Below are positions 1-11,998 of a stretch of DNA of 64,000 bases, in pieces (within the stretch, counting starts at the first letter, position 1; each line of letters opens with the position of its first letter). The translations under genes and the position numbers were made by a program. This DNA is from Marsupella aquatica (lineage: Eukaryota > Marchantiophyta), in contig OZ316892.1 of assembly GCA_973895155.1 (NCBI GenBank), forward strand, positions 29,822,001 to 29,886,000. The letters run 5' to 3'. The notes beneath the pieces were generated by a model. That model did not search any database. It was not told the DNA's origin and saw only the letters and a list, made by a program, of their open reading frames with translations.

Positions 1-2330
1 CATGAACATCCGGGAATTGCACTACCGGATAATCATGTATAGTCATCACATGTCTGGTTTTGTAACTTAAACTGCCGTCTCAACATTTGCCGTTTCAATA
101 TCTGGTTGAATTTCCATATTTATCTTAGTTTTCACAGTGCTGAGTATTGATGGCTCGATCTGTCATTTCTTCTATCTGTATGAAGGAGGGCGGAAGCATT
201 ACCAGCAGATCCGTTTTGGCAAGTCATTCAATTCCGTCCAGCAGTCCAAGGATCGAACTCCAAGATGTGTACGGCCCAGAAACAACTCATTGTACGTGGG
301 CAAATTGGGTCCATCACCAGCTATGGCCGGTCCCAGACCCAGTTAAGGTCAGACGGTCGAGAGTCAAATACTGCAAGAAATATTTGTAGGTGACTTTTGA
401 TCTCTACACCACGGCAGAACTTGTTATCATGAGTTGCAGAGTGTTAATTTCTTAGTTGAACTCTTCACTTCCACACTTTTTCAGTGTCGGAAGAGTTCCT
501 TCTGCCGGATAGCTTTGAAAAACCAGCGTTCAACAAGCACCAGAATCTTCAAACGTTAGTAGAAGGAGGAGCTATCCTGCGTTCAACAAGCTCAATGTAA
601 TGCATGTGAACCCTCACCGAGTTTCTAAAATAAGATTCCAGTTAGTACCCTTTAATTTCTTGAAGTATGCTCCTCAACAATCTTCTCGTCTGCACGCTTA
701 CCTTCCTGGTAAGTCCACTTCATACCATGGAAATTGTGTGAATGTAACGATAATTGAAGGGAAGGTCTTGAGATGTGGCATGAAATGCAATAGCGGGAGT
801 TGTGCCCAGAAGACCTCAAAGTTGCACAGTAGCAATTATTCACAAATTCGTCTCAAGTATATGTAGATTCTTTGTGCTTGGATATAGTTGGAACCATGAG
901 CAGAGGTACGTTGTGTGTAGAGAACTGTCTTTCTCGATAAAGTCTCAACATCATTCTTTAAGATTTCACGGGTAAATTCTTAATGAGATTATAATTTACT
1001 CATCTCATGGTCTGCATATATTTTCCTCCTAGGATCCGTTAGCCACTCTCCAATCATGCTCAAGCGATTTCAATGGTTCTCATCCGTTGAATATTAATAT
1101 TGCCCTCCCTCTGATCAATTACTACCCATTAGTTCCCTACTGAATTTGCTAGTTTGAGGAGCTCATATCGTGAAGTCCCGTTTTCTGAGTCTAAGTACGT
1201 TTGTACTCTTCAATTAGCTGGTTTTTAACTCTAGTTGCATTCAAGACAAACAAGAGAATTAAAGAGATACTTATCATGATCTATCAACTTTGTAAGATGA
1301 GGGTATATATTCTCGTGTATTAAAAGACGTGGATCTCTCGGGGGATTTCTACAGGTCATCATGATCGATCCCAAAGCATTCTGCCCATTGACGCCAATTC
1401 CGAGCCACAGGGTCAATAACATTTCTCTACAGTGATCTCAAAATCTTGATCTGGCTTTGCTTTGACGAACCACGAAAGAAACTTTTGAAAGTGTTGTCTG
1501 AACTTGATTTGGAAACCAGCAATCTAAGCAAGAAACTAATTTCTCCCCTGGTAGTTTGTACTGTATGATAGTCACTTTTCAATCTTGGCCACCTGACCCC
1601 GCGGTCATCTTGTGCCACAAAATATTTGAACAGAGCAGGCGATGCCTTCCATACTGTCTGTCGTCTTTGGACATTAATTCATCAATTGATCCGAGCCTTT
1701 GTCAAGTGGTCCTCGGTCTTCCACCCTGCTGTGGACTCATTTCCTGAAGGAACACAGACAAATAGTCTGACGATCATTCTGTCGATTGTTTACAAAGCAG
1801 ATTAATTAATTAAATGCTTTCATTGGACAATCTAGGTTCATGGAATTTCATTACTTACTGATACCGCCACAAGGTTCGGAGAGTTCTTTGTGCTTTACAA
1901 GTTGAGGCACATGTTTACTCAAGGGAGTGATTTGATCTGACAATCACATCATTTTGCCGCTTAATTGCACGTTGTTTTCCTTTAATTGCACGTTGTTTTC
2001 CTTTTATTGAAAATATGTTTTCGGAGTACATGCCTCCATTTCCACAAAACACAGGGCTAGCTGTAAATATCCCCTTGCAATTATCCGCTTCGATTTCCTA
2101 ATAATTGCTCAGATTATAATCTACTCTATGCAAATGCACTACCAGAAATTGTATGTGAGCTAGCATTCAACGCGCAATCGGACAGTTCAAATTTCACGTT
2201 GCCAAATAACAACCAGCTGAAAAGAACAAAACGAGCCGACCCAGGGCACACCCCGGGAGCTAGATGAGACACACAGGTACTCAAAACTTCGGATTCAGAT
2301 ACCGAGTAAATCAAGTCTCAGATCGTAACA
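1..2330. repeat. Left part of duplicated unit I; no gene seen
   Basis: No open frame here resembles a known protein. The stretch is recognisably homologous, base for base with small indels, to about 20,577-22,320, from the opening lines (both contain tttccatatttatcttagtt) to the region just 3' of the XH gene (both contain gcacaccccgggagctagat). It is therefore the downstream flank of XH gene 1 inside unit I. A short 20-bp direct duplication (ttaattgcacgttgttttcc) sits at about 1,960-2,002. The unit may continue left of the window. Confidence 0.7.
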
Positions 2331-2414
2331 CTTAGTTGTCTATAGTTCACTTAGTTGTCCCGGACTTCGACAGTGGACGACTAAGAGAACTGTGTATATA
2401 GTAAGTACGTAAGT

Positions 2415-3796
2415 TCAGACTTCCTGAGGTTCGTCGCTGTCCAGGGGTCCGACTAAAGCATCAATTGCTGGCGCAAGGTGTGAAAACACCTCTTTCAAAG
2501 TTGCAATCCTGGACTCTTCACAATTCCAGGCAGAGGGAACAGGGTACCTTCCACTGGGGTTATACTCCTCCAACTCCATTAGAGCTGTTGTGACAGAATT
2601 GTACACTCCAATACCAAATTCTTCCTTCAAAGACGATAACTGCTCATTTCCATGGTCGATTTCTTGCTACACTCTCAGCACGCAGGCGTTGCACAAGGGC
2701 CCAAGACAATACAATAATTAGATCGATATATTTGATTCCAAATAAGAAATTTCCAAACCAGCTATACGCCATCCTGTGAAGCCACGCAGTTCAGATAACT
2801 GTTTAAACGTTGATCAACACATAGTGGTATTTAACTGTAAAAGAGATAGTGCCAAGAATTACCTTCCATTTGCCGTTCTCAGCCTCAACAGTTTTGAACG
2901 GATGGAACGTGGGATTTTGTAAAATGTCGTCCCACTTTGAAAGCTCCAGCAGCATCATCGATTCCCATCTGTCATCAGACTTAAATCTTGTCTTAAATTC
3001 TGCTATCCAGGGAGCCGCATCTATGAGGCCCACGTTCTTGAATCGAATGACAGACGGTTTCAGTTTTCCAAGGCCTTTCCTTTTGCGAGCATCCCCGATT
3101 AGCCGCCTCGCCTTCACTGTATCTACAGCTTTGACCATCTGATAAAAACCATCTTCCAGAGTAAGCTAGATCATCAGTACATGAAAGTAAAAGGAAACCG
3201 AATTGAAGTCAGTCGAGCGGTATCAAAATCATACCTTAGCACCTATTTTGCGAGCTTCAGAGAGCTCATCATTGGACTTTTTAAACATTACGTTCACGCT
3301 GCAAATCGTATGCTGCAAATAGTCCAGGGTCTCTTCTTGAGTATCCTCAATTGGCGCACACCCTTTCTCATCCTCCTTTGTGACTTTCTGAAACAAGCTT
3401 TCAGCTTGCATCCACTGATTTAGTTGCTGCTTTTGCAATTCAAACTTCTGGTCTCTCTCAAGCCGGAGATGATTATTTCTTGCCTCTTCAGCTAATCTTC
3501 GAGCCTCTTCCTGCAGAGAAGCCCGCTTTCTGGAGGTCATTAAACTCCTCCGATCAGATGCAAATCCGATGCACGCATTCTCTAAATACCAGAGGTCTAT
3601 ATAAGGATGTTTTTCTTCCAAGCTATAATAAGTGACAATTAACCATCTTCCAAACTCACACCTTATGCCTCGCAGCTAACTCTAGCTGCTCCGTTTGCCA
3701 CTGTGTCAGCAAACTCTCATGCTGTGAGAGCTGCTCAGTTTGCCACTGTGTCAACAAACTCTCATGCGGGGACAACATGTCGCCCAAGTGCTGATC
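2415..3796 (-). CDS. XH-domain coiled-coil protein, copy 1 (IDN2/FDM-like, XS domain absent)
   Basis: Four minus-strand exons can be read: 3796-3662 (45 codons, coiled coil), about 3540-3235 (coiled coil, rich in E/Q/K/R), 3138-2863 (92 codons, first half of XH) and 2666-2415 (84 codons with stop, second half of XH). The last exon carries the XH signature EYNPSGRYPVPSAWN followed by ATLKEVFSHL; the third carries the RFKNVG and ELSKWDDIL blocks. In other plants XH proteins (IDN2/RDM12, FDM1-5) dimerise through the coiled coil and XH domain and bind RNA through an XS domain for RNA-directed DNA methylation. No XS or zf-XS domain is visible upstream, so this is a truncated type. Odd points: a 15-codon internal repeat in the first exon, and no clean phase-0 acceptor for the second exon (the copy 2 acceptor AAG is changed). 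It may be a gene with a shifted splice or a decaying one. The 5' end is unresolved. Confidence 0.65.
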
Positions 3797-4800
3797 CTGC
3801 GAAAGTGTTACGAACAAGCTGTCAGTGCTCTATTATCAGGATTCATAATTTGACATAATGAAGCACACGTCGGTAAGTGGATTGGAGTGACGACTACCTC
3901 GGAAACCTCCCCCGCTACCGTTTCAATTAGAAGGTGTTATAATCGCCGGAAGACTGCCGTCGACCAAATTAAGCCAAAGCTCCTAAGCCGCCTCCACACC
4001 TCGCTACGATCCGCCTCCCGTCAGGACGTTGATTTCGATCACTCACAAGCACCTTGTTTCCGAGATCCTATTGTCAAGTAAAGAGCCAAGTCCAAGTAGA
4101 AAGGATCGAATTTACCTGTCAGATTGGCGGGGAGCTGATCCGGACCCAAATTCTACAGGTAACCTCACTGGTGAATGATCGTGAAGGGCGGTCGTTGCTA
4201 GATATACTAGCTCGTCGGTACATGATCTGGAAGCTTCTGCACTTCTGATAGTGTCAAACCGTAGAAAGTTCACGAAAGAAGACCTGCAGAAGTTAACACT
4301 TATCAGTAACTACACACCAAAGTACAACCAGCGTCCATGCCATCATGATATGAAGTGCTCAAATATCAATGAATTCAACCGGCCGCGACAGCATGATCTG
4401 AAGTGCTCAAATAGGAAAATCAATAGCGACATACGCTCGCCTAGATATCTCCCTTAGTAGGCTGCCTGTACTCTAATCTAACTTCATGTAGATAGGGACA
4501 GATTCTGTTTGGGCTGGAAAATATGCGAAACATAGCTGTCGTGCATGTGCTCTAATGTGCACTAACTTACTGTAGAAAAGGGACAGATTACGTTTGTGCT
4601 GGAAACATATGCGAAACATAGTTATCGTATTGAGAGACTTGTGCAGTACAGAACAGCGGATCATTATGCGTTACTAACCGTTGTTAGGGAGACCTCAGGT
4701 CGACATTACGGACCAATGTATGGAAACTTCGAAGAATTACTGAAGAAGGGTCACTCATTCACCTTTTGTGCGGACGAGCTTAGTCTCTAGCTACGCTAAT
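3797..4800. repeat. 5' flank of XH copy 1, shared with copy 3
   Basis: This stretch matches about 23,738-24,600 closely (for example ccgcctccacacctcgctacg in both) and more weakly 9,206-10,140 beside copy 2. It should hold the promoter and any leading exons of XH copy 1. A possible donor follows GAGGTTTCCGAG (minus strand, about 3,898), but I could not join a convincing upstream exon or start codon. Within it, motifs such as gctggaaa..atatgcgaaacata occur twice (about 4,510 and 4,595). Confidence 0.5.
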
Positions 4801-5513
4801 GAGGTGAATGGCATAACTCATTATTTTGAAAGAAATAACCGGACTGGACCGTCAGCACTCGTCCTCACACAGACGGAGTTTATTGGGTTGAGATCCTAAT
4901 GCTGCCTGCCTCGAGTATTGGAATTAAAGGGTTTCAGTGTGGTTTGAGGGTCACACAGCGCGCAGTTGGCTGCACCCTACCTAACATATATGTCGATCTT
5001 TTAGTCCGGCAATTAAACCGCAGTTTTTCTCTTTTCTTCTCGCAGACCGCGCCTGGTAAATAAAAGTGCATCTGTATACGACGCACGCCTTCAATTCTAT
5101 GCCAACGTGCCTCGTTGTTGCGCTCCTGGCAATCAAATTGAATTTAGATTGGAACTTTACCATGCAGCCGGATATATTGAAGGGGCAAGATCATCGGATT
5201 TCTCGACATCGGAACTCACTGCCTTCACTGCCTTCACTGCAGAAGACAAGCTGGGAAAGTACAAGTCTGTCTACAGTTTCGTAGTTAGCACTTAGCAGCG
5301 CAATTGGGGCAGATGCTACCACCCACGTCCCACAGTAGCCCCCACCGGAATGTAACGAGCATTTACGAACTATCCACATGGGATAGAGTTTATCGAATCA
5401 ACTTTATTAATATGTTGAGGCACGAGTTCATGAGTAAAGCACGAGAGTTTGATTACATATAATTCTGGCGGAGATATTCCACCACGATTCAAACCCATGG
5501 CCGTCTCTTACGG
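4801..5513. repeat. Unit I copy of the spacer found at 11,225-13,000
   Basis: The stretch aligns with unit II from about 11,225 (both have gtgaatggcataact and a following GTCAGCAC..GTCCT..ACACAGACGGA block) through the polypyrimidine block near 5,020 and the block ending gggatagaattcatc-like at about 5,380. Relative to unit II about 0.9 kb (roughly 11,850-12,760) is missing here. No gene is seen. Confidence 0.6.
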
Positions 5514-5705
5514 CAGATCAGAAATTTAGTCAAAATATGTTTTGATGTAATACAAAGATTTGCTGTTTGGTACTGAAATACGGAGATCAGAAATTTCGTC
5601 AAAATATTTTGATGTAATAAAAAGATTTGCTGCTGGTACTAAAATACGGAGATCAGAAATTTAGTCCAAATATTTTAATGTAATACAAAGATATGGAGTA
5701 GTACT
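5514..5705. repeat. Three tandem copies of a 66-69 bp unit
   Basis: The block gatcagaaattt..gtcaaaatat..gatgtaata recurs starting at about 5,516, 5,585 and 5,651. Units II (about 12,985) and III (about 27,765) have one copy each, so the amplification happened in unit I after the segments separated. Confidence 0.75.
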
Positions 5706-7085
5706 ATATACAAAACTAGCCCCATGTTTGTGCATTGTAGAAAAGATAACGAGCTGAAGAAAATATATTGAAATGAGAGAGATATTGAAATGAGAGAAAA
5801 ATTTGAAAGAGAGACAAATTGAGTTGCCCACATGATTTCAAAAATGTTGAATTGCGCACATGATGTTGAAGTTAGAAAAGATGTTGAAATGAGAAATTGA
5901 TAGTGAAGCGAGGAAAGAATGTGGAGAAGAAAAAAACATATCAAGGACAGAAAATTTGTCAAAATGAAATTAAAATGTCAGGATGAGAAAAAGATATTGG
6001 AATGCCAAAAAGATATCAATATGAGGAAAATAAATTTAGGAGAGAAAAATATAAGAAGAGAGGAAAAGTATGATGTCAAAATGAATTGTTTTTGTCAATG
6101 CGAGGCAAGAAAGTACAGGCTCTGGGAGGTAGTTATCAAGGCATATTCTATATCATCCCTGCCATACAATCATGATTGTGGTCAAGTTCAACACCAGTGC
6201 TTGCATAGAAGGGGTCAATAAGTGAAAGATGTTGAAGTGGAAAAGAAGTGGTTTCAATAAAAGGTGTTCATATGAAAACGATGGTGTGGCCTGACTTGGG
6301 AACAAAAACAATCTATTAGAGAAGAACTTTAAAGGGTCCACTTGTAAAAATCTGGGAATAAATGGTTTAGTATGGAATTCCATCCAATACCTAGCTCAAA
6401 AATGTCACCATTAAAAAAATGGCTCAATTGTCCTTATAAAAACTATTCCCCCGCCACAAAAAAAGAGATAATGATGTATTCTAAAATCAATTACACTAGA
6501 GTCTTGGGGTACGTATCAAATCTGGATGATAGTGGTCAGTGAATAATACCAAGAATCTTGACTAATTAATTTGTTTTGACCAAATGCAGAAACATACACA
6601 AAAGACAAAGTGTGAAAAAACAAAGTAGAGAAAAGAAATGAAAAAGAAGGGAAGCAAAAGACAGGCACAAAAGAATTAAAGGAAAGAGAAGGAAAAGGGC
6701 AGGCACAAAAGACAAACGGGAGGAAAGGTGGCCTACAGAACATGAATTAAAGGGGAGTATCCAGAGGTTTAGATTGTGTCCAATCAAGGGTAGCCAAAAA
6801 ACATTCTTTAAATGGAATGGTTTGGGTTGAATTACGCCAATTCTGCTTTGGTAAGCAGATGATGCCCAGAAAAGGAGGAGATACTTTATTATAGTGTGTG
6901 ATTAATTAACAGGTGAGGGCAGGTTCAACTGAAGATAGCTTGGGCCGACTCCCGAGTGACAGAAAATGGTGCATTTGACTGTGCTAAGAAATCATTTTTG
7001 ATAGAGGGCCAGGTTTTGCTCTCTCCTATTTTTCATTTTGTAAAGGATGAAGAATTTTTATTTTTTTCTTGGGAGTATTATTGTG
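5706..7085. other. Insertion specific to unit I, AT-rich, no gene
   Basis: Homology with units II and III stops at the ggagtagtac block near 5,700 and resumes at about 7,085 (gggtttatggtattgtacta, compare tctggtcttgtactcaattc at 13,078). The intervening 1.4 kb is purine-rich, with repeated gatgttgaaatgag-like words in 5,760-6,260 that are the reverse complement of words in 42.8-43.7 kb. No coding frame or terminal repeat was recognised. Confidence 0.5.
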
Positions 7086-7814
7086 TTTGATTTCAGGGTC
7101 GGGTTTATGGTATTGTACTAGATTCGCATGAATATTCAGAAAATAGAAATTGTCATAGCAGTCTCTTCCAACTGCTGTCATGGGAAACTCCATCATGTTC
7201 ATGACACCGCCATGCAACTGAAATTTGCTATTTTTCCGCTTCAATCTCCTAATAATTCCGGCCATTAAAATGCACAGTGTCGTGGCACAAGTAGCTAAAT
7301 TAGGAGGATTGAGCTCAGTGTATACCTCCTTAATCCACGTTCTAGTCTTTCGGGCTAAAACAACATTCATATATCAATTCCAGTCAGAGAAATCACGCTT
7401 GTTCAATTTTGAGATAATGCACATTCAACATCAAGGGACTGGAAATATGCACCGCCGTGAAATAAATGCATATTTAGCCGCTCTTCATCAGCGTATAATA
7501 TTCATATTCAAATTCAAAATTGCACAAAAGTGGACGAACTTGTCGTCTCAAAACTGTACGAATATCTAATTATGAGCTTCATGTCATAAATACTAAGGTC
7601 CGTGAGGTTGATCATTTTGCTTGCCATGACAATCTACTACGTACGTACCCTGAGCTACTGCGAGGTTCAAATGAGCACGGCGACGAACTTCTGAGAGTCT
7701 GAACTTACGTACTACACAATACTCTTCGTTGTCCACGGTGGAACTCCGGTGGAACTCCGGGACAGTGAAGAGTTTTATATATAAAGGCAAGCGTCGGGCT
7801 TCTCAGACAGCTTC
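7086..7814. other. End of unit I and junction into unit II; no gene
   Basis: The first 180 bases match 13,078-13,220 (ctgtcatgggaaactccatcatgt shared in parts). From about 7,590 the sequence begins to resemble the 3' flank of the XH genes (the tcg/ttgtccacggtgg block near 7,726 recalls 2,355). The junction between tandem units therefore lies at about 7,260-7,590. A 13-bp direct repeat (ggtggaactccgg) sits at about 7,737-7,762. Confidence 0.45.
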
Positions 7815-9205
7815 TCAGATCCACAAAGTTTCCTCACTCTCTGAATCCGAAATGGTTTGGATACGCTCATTGTTCTTTGACGCTTGTTGTTCTTGGATAT
7901 TGTGACCTATACCCTGAGGTGACAAGCGTCCTACAAAAGCCTCAATTGCTGGTGCAAGGTGTGAAAACACCTCCTTCAAAGTCGCAATTCTGGACTCTTC
8001 AAAATTCCAGGCAGAGGGAACGGGGTATCTGCCACTGGAGTTATACTCCTCCAACTCCATTAAAGCTGTTGTGACAGAGTTGTACACTCGAATACCATAT
8101 TTTTTCTTCAAAGACGATAACTGCTCATTTTCATGGTCGATTTCTTGCTACACTCCACAACAGGCCAGCGTTAGCACGAGGGCCAAAGACAATCCAGGTA
8201 AGTAGATAAGTACATTTGATTTCAAAGAAGGAATTTCAAAATCAGCTACAGGTCATCCTGTGAAGCTACGCAGTACAGAGACCCGTTTAGACGTATCTGA
8301 ACACAGAGTGGTAAACTTTTATACAAGAGTTACCTTCCACTTGCCGTCTTCAATCTCAACATTTTCAAACGGCTGAAAGTTGGGATTTCGTACAATGCCT
8401 TCCCACTTCGACAGCTCCTCCTTCATCTCCATTTCCCAATTGTCGCCAGACTTAGATTTTCTCTTAAATTCTGCTGCCCAGGGAGTCTGATTTATGGAGC
8501 CCACGATCTTGAATCGAATGACAGGCGGTTTCAGTTTGCCGAGGCCTTTGTTTTTGCGAGCTTTTCCAATTAGCCGCTTCGCCTCCGTTGAATCTACAGC
8601 TTGCACCATCTGATAAAAACCGTTTTCCAGGGTGAGATCATCATGCAATTGCAAGGATACCAATTCAAAGGCAGTGGCGCGATATCCAAATCATACCTCA
8701 GCAGCCATTTTGCGAGCTTCGGAAAGCTCATCATTGGACTTGTGAGCCATTACAGTGAGGGTGTTAATCGTGTTCTGGAGAACTTCGAGGTCTTCTGCTT
8801 GAGAGTCCTCCTTTGCGACTTTCTGAAACATGCTTCCAGCCTGAATCCACTTGTTTAGTTGCTGCTTTTGCAATTCAAACTTTTGGTCTCTTGCAAGCCG
8901 GAGTTGATTCTTTCGTGCCTCTTCAGCTAATCTTAGAGTCTCTTCCTGCAGAGATAAACGCTTTTCAGACTTCAGAAAACTCATCCTATTATATAGATGG
9001 AATTCCTATTTACGTACGCATTCTCTAGATTCCAGCGACCTAAGGAGTTTTAATTCCAAGCCCGATTCCAAACTATATATAGTAAGTTACAATATATCAT
9101 CTCCTAAACTCTCACCTCATGCTTCTGAGCTAGTTCGAGCTGCTCAGTTTGCCACTGTGTCAACAAACTCTGATGCGGTGTTAACATGTCGCTCAAGTGC
9201 TGATC
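7815..9205 (-). CDS. XH-domain coiled-coil protein, copy 2 (most intact splice pattern)
   Basis: Exons on the minus strand are 9205-9116 (30 codons), 8969-8697 (91 codons), 8609-8334 (92 codons) and 8147-7815 (111 codons including stop). All are bounded by AG/GT and all join in phase 0, giving 323 residues from DQHLSDML to the C terminus. The first two exons are coiled coil (heptad-like E/Q/K/R/L), the last two make the XH domain with EYNSSGRYPVPSAWN and ATLKEVFSHLAPAIEAF. It differs from copies 1 and 3: the 15-codon repeat of the first exon is single, and the C-terminal tail is longer and polar (ends SDSESEETLWI). Family role (dimerisation in RNA-directed DNA methylation complexes) is known from IDN2/FDM; function here is inferred. 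No XS domain and no certain start codon were found. Nested ATGs occur at 8984 and 8609. Confidence 0.7.
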
Positions 9206-10140
9206 CTGCGAAAATGATAGGAACTGTTAGTGCTCTGAAAACACGTACTAATATTTTGCCATAACAAAGCATCTTTCGGTAAGAGGATTGAGTGACCGCT
9301 ACCTCCAAAACCTCCTCCGCTACCGTTTAAAGGTAGAAAGGTGCTATAATTATCTCCTGAAGACCACCAAAGCTCCTGAACTGCCTGGACACCACGCTCC
9401 GCTCCGCCTCCTCTTAGGATGTTGACTTCGATCGCCCACCGGCACCTCGTTTCTGCGATGCTGATATAGAAAAGATCGAATTTAACTCTATCGGATTGGC
9501 AGAGACCTGATGTGGACCTAACTTCTGACAGCGCTCAGTGATCGGCACGCTCCTGCACTTCTGATAATATGTCGAGCCTTTACAAGTGAGGGAGTTTTCA
9601 GTAGAACTTGATTGACCCAAACTTAGGGGAGCGTATATATAGAGAGGGAGGGACGAGATTAGCCCCGGGTGAGCAGGGATACTTTCTGCTAGTTCACTCA
9701 ATTAGTCAGTGTCAGAGGACACTTAGTCTCTAATGATCACTCTAATCAATATTGCCTTGGGAGGAGAAACTACTGTACATGCTTTCCGCTAGTCAGCGTT
9801 AAAGGACACTTTGTCCTCTACTCACCGATGAATACTCTAAGTAGGGGCCTTATCAGTTATCACTCTTCGTGATAGTGGGGAGCACTTGAGCACTCTTGTC
9901 CTTAATTCCAAGAGAAAGTTCATGACAGAAGAACTGCAGAAGTTGACACTTATTAGTAACTGCACACCAAATTACAACCAGTGACCACAGCGTGATGATA
10001 TGAAGTGCTCCAAAACGAAAATAAAAAACGACATCCTCTCGCTTATATAGCTCACTTAGTAGGGCAGATTGTGTTTGGGCTAGAAACATATGCGGAGCAT
10101 AGCTGTCCAATTGAGAGGCTTGTGTCCTGCTGAATAGCGG
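9206..10140. other. 5' flank of XH copy 2; no confident exon
   Basis: This is diverged from the flanks of copies 1 and 3 but shares blocks such as the accgttt..aggtagaaaggtg stretch at about 9,322 and the atatgcg..catagct block near 10,090. It should contain the promoter and leading exon(s) of copy 2. I see nothing else that can be defended. Confidence 0.45.
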
Positions 10141-11224
10141 ATCACTCTGTTACTAATATAGCATGAGCATGCTTCATTTTTTGTTTTTTAGTGATATACA
10201 GGTGTTCTAATGAAAATATAAAAGGACATTGACTAGGAAGAAGTAGAGTCTATGATATTGAAACTTGTGCAAATAAGGTACAAAAATAAAACTACACATG
10301 TAAAGCAAAATACTAATGAACAAGAAAGTTTAAGTTTATGGTATTGAGATGTGCATATAATGTACATGAATAAAGATATTTATGTACTTTACTTAATTTA
10401 GGTACATAATGACACTCAAAATAATTAAAATCATAAATTTAGGACACAAAAACATGAGTAGTACTTAAAGACATAAGGTGTGCACATTATTTAGGTCATA
10501 TCTTCTGTGCTCATGAGAATAAGGGCTAGAAATCCAACGAGCTTGTTACAGGGTGGATGATCTTTTAGCAACAATGCTCATGAAATAATTTTAAGAAATT
10601 AGAGGGGTGCCAGAATAAATTTGAAATCTAAACTATACAAGGGATGCACCTTGGTATGACACATTGAAATAAAAATGCATAACAAAAAAAATTTGAATAA
10701 GACAAAATATTGAAAGTTGCATTCACCATTATAGCAGCTTTAAAAAATTTAACAGTTGCTGTTGGAAAGAAGGTGCCAGGTGGGGAGAGGGAAACTTCAA
10801 ATGATAACAGTCCCCACCCAGGCACCCGCCATTCCCCCAAAAAACCACGGAACCAAATATATGAAGAGGGCACTCAAAAGTGAGCTTATATAGTTTATAC
10901 TCTATTAACGGAAATCTACAACTAATCATGATCTCTCTAGGACACAGAACCCAAAACAAGGTAATTGTGAAAAATATACCATGTGGAGCAAACAAGTAAG
11001 TCTTCGTTGTGCTTTGGCAATATGTTAAAATGTGTGATTTCCCTAGAACATAAACCAAGAGTATTTGTGAGTGCAAATAAGTTCGTTTGGCAATAAGATC
11101 AATGTATATGTTTCTAGAACTCAAACCAAAACCAAACATTTGCTAGTAAACCAAGTGGAGAACAAATATGTGTCGAGTGTAACTAGCAAATGTGTGTCGT
11201 GACTGTCTTCTGGCGGTACCATAA
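10141..11224. other. AT-rich insertion in unit II; no gene
   Basis: The stretch is absent from the equivalent point of units I and III. It is about 70% A+T with words shared with 16.45-17.15 kb (attgaaataaaaatgcataac at 10,664 versus attaaaataaaaatactgaac at 16,947; cattcaccattatag at both 10,721 and 16,985), so both are copies of one unclassified dispersed repeat family. No terminal repeats or coding frame were identified. Confidence 0.45.
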
Positions 11225-11414
11225 ATGTAAGGTGAATGGCATAACTGCACAAGAAAAACCTGAATGGACGGTCAGCACATGTCCTGACACAGACGGAATT
11301 AACGGGGGCTCGAGAATGATGCTGCCTGCCTCTGACTCTCTGAGTGAATTAGATCATCAGAGTCTCTTGAGGGCTGCATGGCAGTTGGTTGCATCCTACC
11401 TAATAATATCAGGG

Positions 11415-11670
11415 CCAACTTCCGTCTGGCAAATAAACACCGAAACTGTAGGCAGTAGGTCTCTCTTTTCTTCTCGCTGCCTGTGTCTGATGATTAAAGT
11501 GCAATTATCGTTCCGTCTGGCAATTAATAACCAGTTTCTCTCCTTTCTTAATTCTCGCTTACCGTGCCTGATAATTACAAGTGCATGCATCTTTCCCGTC
11601 TCGCAATTAAGCTGCAGTTTTTCTCTTTTCTTCTCGCTTACCGTGCCTAATAGTTAATTAAAAGTGCATC
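11415..11670. repeat. Pyrimidine-rich tandem repeat, period about 80-90 bp
   Basis: The module ttccgtctggcaa...ctcttttcttctcgct..ccgtgcctgat recurs starting at about 11,420, 11,511 and 11,592. The same array with its own copy differences lies at 24,830-25,070 in unit III, and a single module is present at about 5,005 in unit I. Confidence 0.75.
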
Positions 11671-11892
11671 GATATACGGCGCAAGCTTTCAATTCTATGG
11701 GAAATGTGCCTCTTTGTTGCCCTCCTGCCAATTTAGATCGAACAACCAGCGAATATATTGAAGGAGCAGGATCTCGGATCTTCGATTTTAAGACGGAGGA
11801 ACTGCTTGCTACCACAAAAGACAATCTGGGAAAGCGCAAGACTGTCAACAGTTTCATCTGCTTCGTAAGTGGAGGCGACGTCGAGACACATA

Positions 11893-11998
11893 GTGTACAG
11901 GATCCCGGCAACGAAGCACTATCAAACCAAGTGATTTACAGGATCCCGGCAACAGCACTGTCAAACCAAGTGATTTACAGGATCCCAACGTAGCACTG
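11893..11998. repeat. Three short tandem modules around ggatccc
   Basis: The module caggatcccggcaac..agcact.tcaaaccaagtgattta is repeated three times with a period of about 45-50 bp, the last one ending at gatcccaacgtagcac. The same array occurs at about 26,415-26,515 in unit III, so it predates that duplication. Confidence 0.7.

Noticed and set aside
9414-10110. 95- and 85-codon minus-strand frames upstream of XH copy 2 as leading exons
   Set aside because: Neither shows XS or zf-XS features, and no donor could be joined to the exon at 9,205 in phase.
11190-11657. 155-codon plus-strand frame in unit II
   Set aside because: It crosses the pyrimidine-rich tandem repeat, and unit III does not conserve it as protein.
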